Shown here: piece by piece, positions 5,710-6,856 of the stretch
Layout: each line of letters begins with the position of its first letter
Position numbering within the stretch: the first letter of the stretch is position 1
DNA from: Pseudomonas sp.
Lineage (GTDB): Bacteria; Pseudomonadota; Gammaproteobacteria; Pseudomonadales; Pseudomonadaceae
DNA length: 6,856 bases
Direction of reading: 5' to 3'
Assembly: GCA_003525045.1 (NCBI GenBank)
Contig: DQGF01000488.1
Span: forward strand, 1-6,856
Program-made: the position numbers and the translations under genes
Notes under the pieces: generated by a model
Database searches by the model: none
The model's input: only the letters and a program-made list of their open reading frames with translations
Told to the model about the DNA's origin: nothing

Positions 5710-6810
5710 ATGACCAGGCAACAGCATGTGGTGATTGTCGGTGGCGGCGTAATGGGTTTGCTGACGGCATTCAATCTCGCGTCCGAAGTGCAGAGCGTTG
5801 TATTGCTGGATCGCTCGAATCTTGGTCAGGAGTCATCCTGGGCGGGTGGCGGCATCGTTTCGCCGCTCTATCCATGGCGCTATAGCCCGGCGGTCACGGC
5901 GCTGGCCCATTGGTCCCAGGACTTTTACCCACAGTTGGGCGAGCGATTGTTCGCTGCAACGGGGATTGATCCCGAAGTGCACACCACCGGTTTGTACTGG
6001 CTGGATCTGGATGATGAAGTCGAAGCGCTGGCTTGGGCCGAGCGTGAAAACCGTCCGTTGCGGGCTGTGGATATTTCGGCGGCCCACGATGCGGTGCCGG
6101 TGCTCGGCGCGGGCTTTTCCCGGGCGATCTACATGGCTGATGTGGCCAATGTGCGTAATCCACGGCTGGTGAAATCGCTCAAGGCTGCGCTGCTGGCGCT
6201 GCCAAACGTGACGATTCATGAGCAGTGCGAAGTCAGCGGATTCATCCGGGAAGGCGCTGCGGTAGTCGGGGTGCAAACCTCGGCGGGTGCCATTCATGGC
6301 GATCAGGTGGTTCTGACTGCTGGCGCCTGGAGTGGTGATTTGCTCAAGAGCCTGGGTCTGGACCTGCCGGTCGAGCCGGTCAAAGGGCAGATGATTCTTT
6401 ACAAATGCGCGGCGGACTTCCTGTCCAGCATGGTACTGGCCAAGGGGCGTTATGCGATTCCTCGGCGCGATGGGCACATTCTGATTGGCAGTACGCTGGA
6501 ACATGAAGGCTTTGACAAAACACCGACAGAGTCAGCCCTTGAGAGCTTGAAGGCATCGGCAGTGGAGTTGATTCCTGCGTTGGCGGAGGCTGAGGTGGTC
6601 GGGCACTGGGCCGGGTTGCGGCCGGGTTCACCGGAGGGCATTCCTTACATTGGCCGGGTGCCGGGGTTTGATGGGCTGTGGCTCAACTGCGGGCATTACC
6701 GCAATGGCCTGGTGTTGGCGCCGGCGTCGTGTCAGTTGTTTGTGGATGTGATGCTGGGACGGGAGCCGATTATCGATCCGGCGCCGTATTCGCCAGAAGG
6801 GCGGATTTAG
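5710..6810 (+). CDS. thiO: Glycine oxidase ThiO (FAD-dependent, D-amino-acid oxidase family)
   Basis: Cytoplasmic flavoenzyme of 366 residues (DAO family) that oxidises glycine with O2 to the imine; in thiamine synthesis this dehydroglycine feeds thiazole formation. The N-terminal FAD fold is clear: VVIVGGGVMG with Gly11, Gly13 and Gly16, then VVLLDR with Asp34 for the ribose. SSWAGGGIVSPLYPW (42-56) is a ThiO hallmark, as is the C-terminal WAGLRPGSPEGIPYIG with GHYRNG. Compared with Bacillus subtilis ThiO as I recall it, Tyr246, Arg302 and Arg329 correspond to Tyr248, Arg304 and Arg331 at a constant offset of two; His244 is replaced by Gly246. I chose ATG 5710 because it directly precedes the FAD fold; TTG 5698 would add only four residues. 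GGA at 5700-5702 is a weak ribosome site. A broader D-amino-acid oxidase role is possible. It has no evident pilus function. Confidence 0.88.
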   Translation: MTRQQHVVIVGGGVMGLLTAFNLASEVQSVVLLDRSNLGQESSWAGGGIVSPLYPWRYSPAVTALAHWSQDFYPQLGERLFAATGIDPEVHTTGLYWLDLDDEVEALAWAERENRPLRAVDISAAHDAVPVLGAGFSRAIYMADVANVRNPRLVKSLKAALLALPNVTIHEQCEVSGFIREGAAVVGVQTSAGAIHGDQVVLTAGAWSGDLLKSLGLDLPVEPVKGQMILYKCAADFLSSMVLAKGRYAIPRRDGHILIGSTLEHEGFDKTPTESALESLKASAVELIPALAEAEVVGHWAGLRPGSPEGIPYIGRVPGFDGLWLNCGHYRNGLVLAPASCQLFVDVMLGREPIIDPAPYSPEGRI

Positions 6811-6835
6811 CCGCGGGATCGATGCCGGATGTCAG

Positions 6836-6856
6836 ATCGCCTTCGCGAGCAGGCTC
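6836..6856 (-). repeat. Partial REP-like element (Pseudomonas type), cut by the window edge
   Basis: Read on the minus strand the last bases give GAGCCTGCTCGCGAAGG, which I recognise as the core of an abundant extragenic palindromic (REP) family in P. fluorescens-group genomes; full copies continue with a GTGGGAGC-type segment that would lie just beyond the window. GAGC and GCTC (6847-6850, 6853-6856) form the start of the hairpin. It begins 26 bases after the thiO stop, the usual setting for REPs. Identification is from memory of the family and only part is visible. Confidence 0.75.

Noticed and set aside
5833..6504. Minus-strand open frame of 223 codons within thiO
   Set aside because: It is antisense to a clear flavoenzyme and its translation is rich in Arg, Pro and His with no family signature, typical of a shadow frame.

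Overview
The window is a type IVa pilus minor-pilin cluster with all genes on the + strand, read left to right: a 5'-truncated FimU/FimT-type pseudopilin, PilV, PilW, PilX, the large tip protein PilY1, and PilE. An FAD-dependent glycine/D-amino-acid oxidase of the ThiO type follows. The gene set and order match the fimU-pilVWXY1-pilE cluster known from Pseudomonas aeruginosa. The moderately high G+C content and the last ~20 bases, which look like the start of a REP element common in the Pseudomonas fluorescens group, point to a non-aeruginosa fluorescent Pseudomonas. This assignment is from recognition, not from a search.

Layout. Bases 2-451 hold the end of the FimU/FimT gene, already inside its prepilin motif at the window edge. 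PilV (448-897), PilW (894-1634) and PilX (about 1646-2128) follow with overlapping or nearly overlapping ends, and PilY1 (2115-5231) starts inside the end of pilX. PilE (5246-5653) comes 14 bases after pilY1, with no room for a pilY2 gene. A 56-base gap with a weak hairpin separates pilE from thiO (5710-6810). The last 46 bases are non-coding and end in the partial REP-like repeat. No RNA gene, insertion sequence, CRISPR array or clear promoter was seen.

How the genes work together. In the P. aeruginosa model, FimU, PilV, PilW and PilX are processed by the prepilin peptidase PilD and form a short complex that primes pilus assembly and carries PilY1 at the tip. PilE links this complex to the major pilin. 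PilY1 here has a signal peptide, a complete MIDAS metal site in a von Willebrand A-like domain, and a C-terminal PilC/PilY1 beta-propeller with an EF-hand-like calcium loop. The pilus could therefore serve in adhesion, twitching or surface sensing. ThiO probably belongs to thiamine (thiazole) synthesis and is a neighbour, not a pilus component.

Nothing here looks like a wholly new system. The points most worth a second look are the compact pilY2-less arrangement, the long cysteine-containing insertion in the PilY1 vWA domain, PilX lacking the usual Glu5, and the REP-like sequence at the right edge.
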